Shown piece by piece: positions 5,936-6,970 of a stretch of 6,970 nucleotides of DNA. Source of the DNA: Gammaproteobacteria bacterium (GTDB taxonomy: Bacteria > Pseudomonadota > Gammaproteobacteria > Nitrococcales > Nitrococcaceae); the NCBI GenBank assembly GCA_018334525.1, contig JAGXLT010000047.1, positions 1 to 6,970 on the forward strand, given 5' to 3'. The notes under the pieces were generated by a model. The model searched no databases, was not told where the DNA came from, and saw nothing but the letters and a program-made list of their open reading frames with translations. The position numbers were made by a program, and so were the translations under genes. The first letter of the stretch is position 1. The number at the start of each line of letters is the position of its first letter.

Positions 5936-6970
5936 ATGACCGCTTTATTTCACCGCCGCTGTGCGGCTGATCTACCAACGGCCTGCACAGGTGATGGCTG
6001 CTATATCATCGATGCGAATGGCAGGCGTTATCTCGACAGTTGTGGGGGCGCAGCCGTCTCCTGTTTGGGGCATTCCTTTGAACCTGTAAAGTCAGTAATG
6101 CGGGATCAGCTCGATCGGCTTCCCTTTGCCCACACCAGTTTTTTCACGACCGATGTGGCTGAGTCTATGGCGCAGAAGTTGATTGAACATGCACCATCCG
6201 AGATCACTCGCGTTTATCCCTTGTCAGGTGGTTCTGAGGCCGTGGAAGCCGCGATAAAATTGGCGCGGCAGTATTTTGTGGAAATCGGGCAACCGCAACG
6301 GCACCGCATTATTGCCCGTCGCCAGAGCTATCACGGCAACACCATTGGCGCATTAGCTGCGGGGGGCAATCAGTGGAGGCGTGAGCCTTTCACTGCGCTG
6401 CTGATGGAGACCAGTCACATCGCTCCCTGCTACGAGTATCGAGATCGGCAGGCCAATGAGAGTGCGTGGGACTATGGGCAGCGAGTGGCGAATGAACTAG
6501 AGGCAGAAATTCAGCGGTTGGGCGCAGAAACCGTCATGGCCTTCATTGCTGAGCCAGTGGTTGGTGCGACCGCTGGGGCCGTGCCCCCGGTGCCCGGTTA
6601 TTTCAAACGTATTCGAGAGATCTGCGACGAGTATGGCGTGTTGCTCATTCTAGATGAGGTGATGTGCGGTATGGGGCGAACTGGAACGCTTTTTGCCAGT
6701 GAACAGGATGGCATTGCCCCCGATATTGTGACGATTGCCAAGGGTCTCGGTGCCGGGTATCAGCCGGTTGGAGCGATGTTATGCACAGAACAAATCTATC
6801 AGGCGATTGCTAATGGCAGTGGTTTTTTTCAGCATGGGCACACCTACCTCGCGCATCCGGTTTCTATGGCAGCAGCCACCGCGGTGATAGAAACGTTGGT
6901 TGCGCCCGGTATGTTACCCCGGGTGCGGGAACGAGGCGAACAACTCCAAAGCCTGCTTGAAGACTTTTTG
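5936..6970 (+). CDS. Class III PLP-dependent aminotransferase (3' end beyond window)
   Basis: An open frame from the ATG at 5936 runs to the last base (345 residues, no stop). About 90-100 residues of a typical 430-450-residue family member are missing. Class III (omega-aminotransferase, BioA-like branch) features are present: ANGRRYLDSCGGAAVSCLGH near the N-terminus, phosphate-binding SGGSEAVEAA (97-106), cofactor-stacking YHG (132-134), E206 in FIAEPVVG, D240 in LILDEVMCGMGRTG contacting the pyridine nitrogen, and the Schiff-base lysine K269 in IAKGLGAGYQP. HGHTYLAHP follows, as in relatives. It should transfer an amino group to a keto acid in the cytoplasm, but the amine donor cannot be read off. 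The start is preceded only by a weak AAAGAGA. An in-frame ATG at 5885 has AGGAG directly abutting it, so it is less likely. The gene is divergent from glnH and probably shares its control region. Confidence 0.9.
   Translation, partial: MTALFHRRCAADLPTACTGDGCYIIDANGRRYLDSCGGAAVSCLGHSFEPVKSVMRDQLDRLPFAHTSFFTTDVAESMAQKLIEHAPSEITRVYPLSGGSEAVEAAIKLARQYFVEIGQPQRHRIIARRQSYHGNTIGALAAGGNQWRREPFTALLMETSHIAPCYEYRDRQANESAWDYGQRVANELEAEIQRLGAETVMAFIAEPVVGATAGAVPPVPGYFKRIREICDEYGVLLILDEVMCGMGRTGTLFASEQDGIAPDIVTIAKGLGAGYQPVGAMLCTEQIYQAIANGSGFFQHGHTYLAHPVSMAAATAVIETLVAPGMLPRVRERGEQLQSLLEDFL

Noticed and set aside
1..6970. Search for CRISPR repeats, insertion-sequence ends, tRNA or rRNA genes, and riboswitches
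   Set aside because: No repeated spacer-like units, transposase motifs, cloverleaf folds or known riboswitch cores were seen in the intergenic stretches, all of which are under 170 bp.

Overview
The window looks like a chromosomal segment of a Gram-negative proteobacterium, most likely a gammaproteobacterium. It encodes an outer-membrane beta-barrel protein with a C-terminal Phe, and a glutamine-type ABC transporter whose three proteins resemble, in order and by remembered sequence, Escherichia coli GlnH, GlnP and GlnQ. The species cannot be read from the sequence. I see no insertion sequence, phage gene, CRISPR array, tRNA or rRNA.

Left part (1-1640). The window opens inside the 3' end of a plus-strand malate/L-lactate dehydrogenase-type oxidoreductase gene (Ldh2 fold). 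It converges on, and overlaps by 15 bp, a minus-strand gene for a small exported DsrE-like protein. Across a 166-bp divergent gap lies a plus-strand gene for a small outer-membrane beta-barrel protein with a signal peptide. A hairpin separates this gene from the operon that converges on it.

Central part (1649-5791, all minus strand). This is a compact operon read right to left: glnH-like periplasmic binding protein, strong intercistronic hairpin, glnP-like permease, glnQ-like ATPase, C45-family (penicillin-acyltransferase-like) N-terminal-nucleophile enzyme, RpiR-family regulator with a SIS domain. The last four genes overlap one another end to end (4, 11 and 8-56 bp), which suggests one co-regulated and translationally coupled unit.

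Right part (5792-6970). A 144-bp divergent control region separates glnH from a plus-strand class III PLP-dependent aminotransferase gene that runs off the window. This region holds a perfect 7-bp inverted repeat, TGTGCAA-N6-TTGCACA, a third copy of the same heptamer, and an interlocking ACGCA-N6-TGCGT palindrome. It is the natural place for the RpiR-family protein to act on both transcription units.

Working model (inference): an imported glutamine-like compound or acylated/amide conjugate is taken up by the Gln-type transporter. The cytoplasmic C45 enzyme hydrolyses or transfers its acyl group, and the class III aminotransferase removes an amino group. The RpiR protein senses a pathway metabolite. 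The substrate cannot be identified from sequence alone. The most notable points are the pairing of a GlnHPQ-type transporter with a C45 enzyme and its own regulator, and two substitutions at expected ligand-contact positions of the binding protein.
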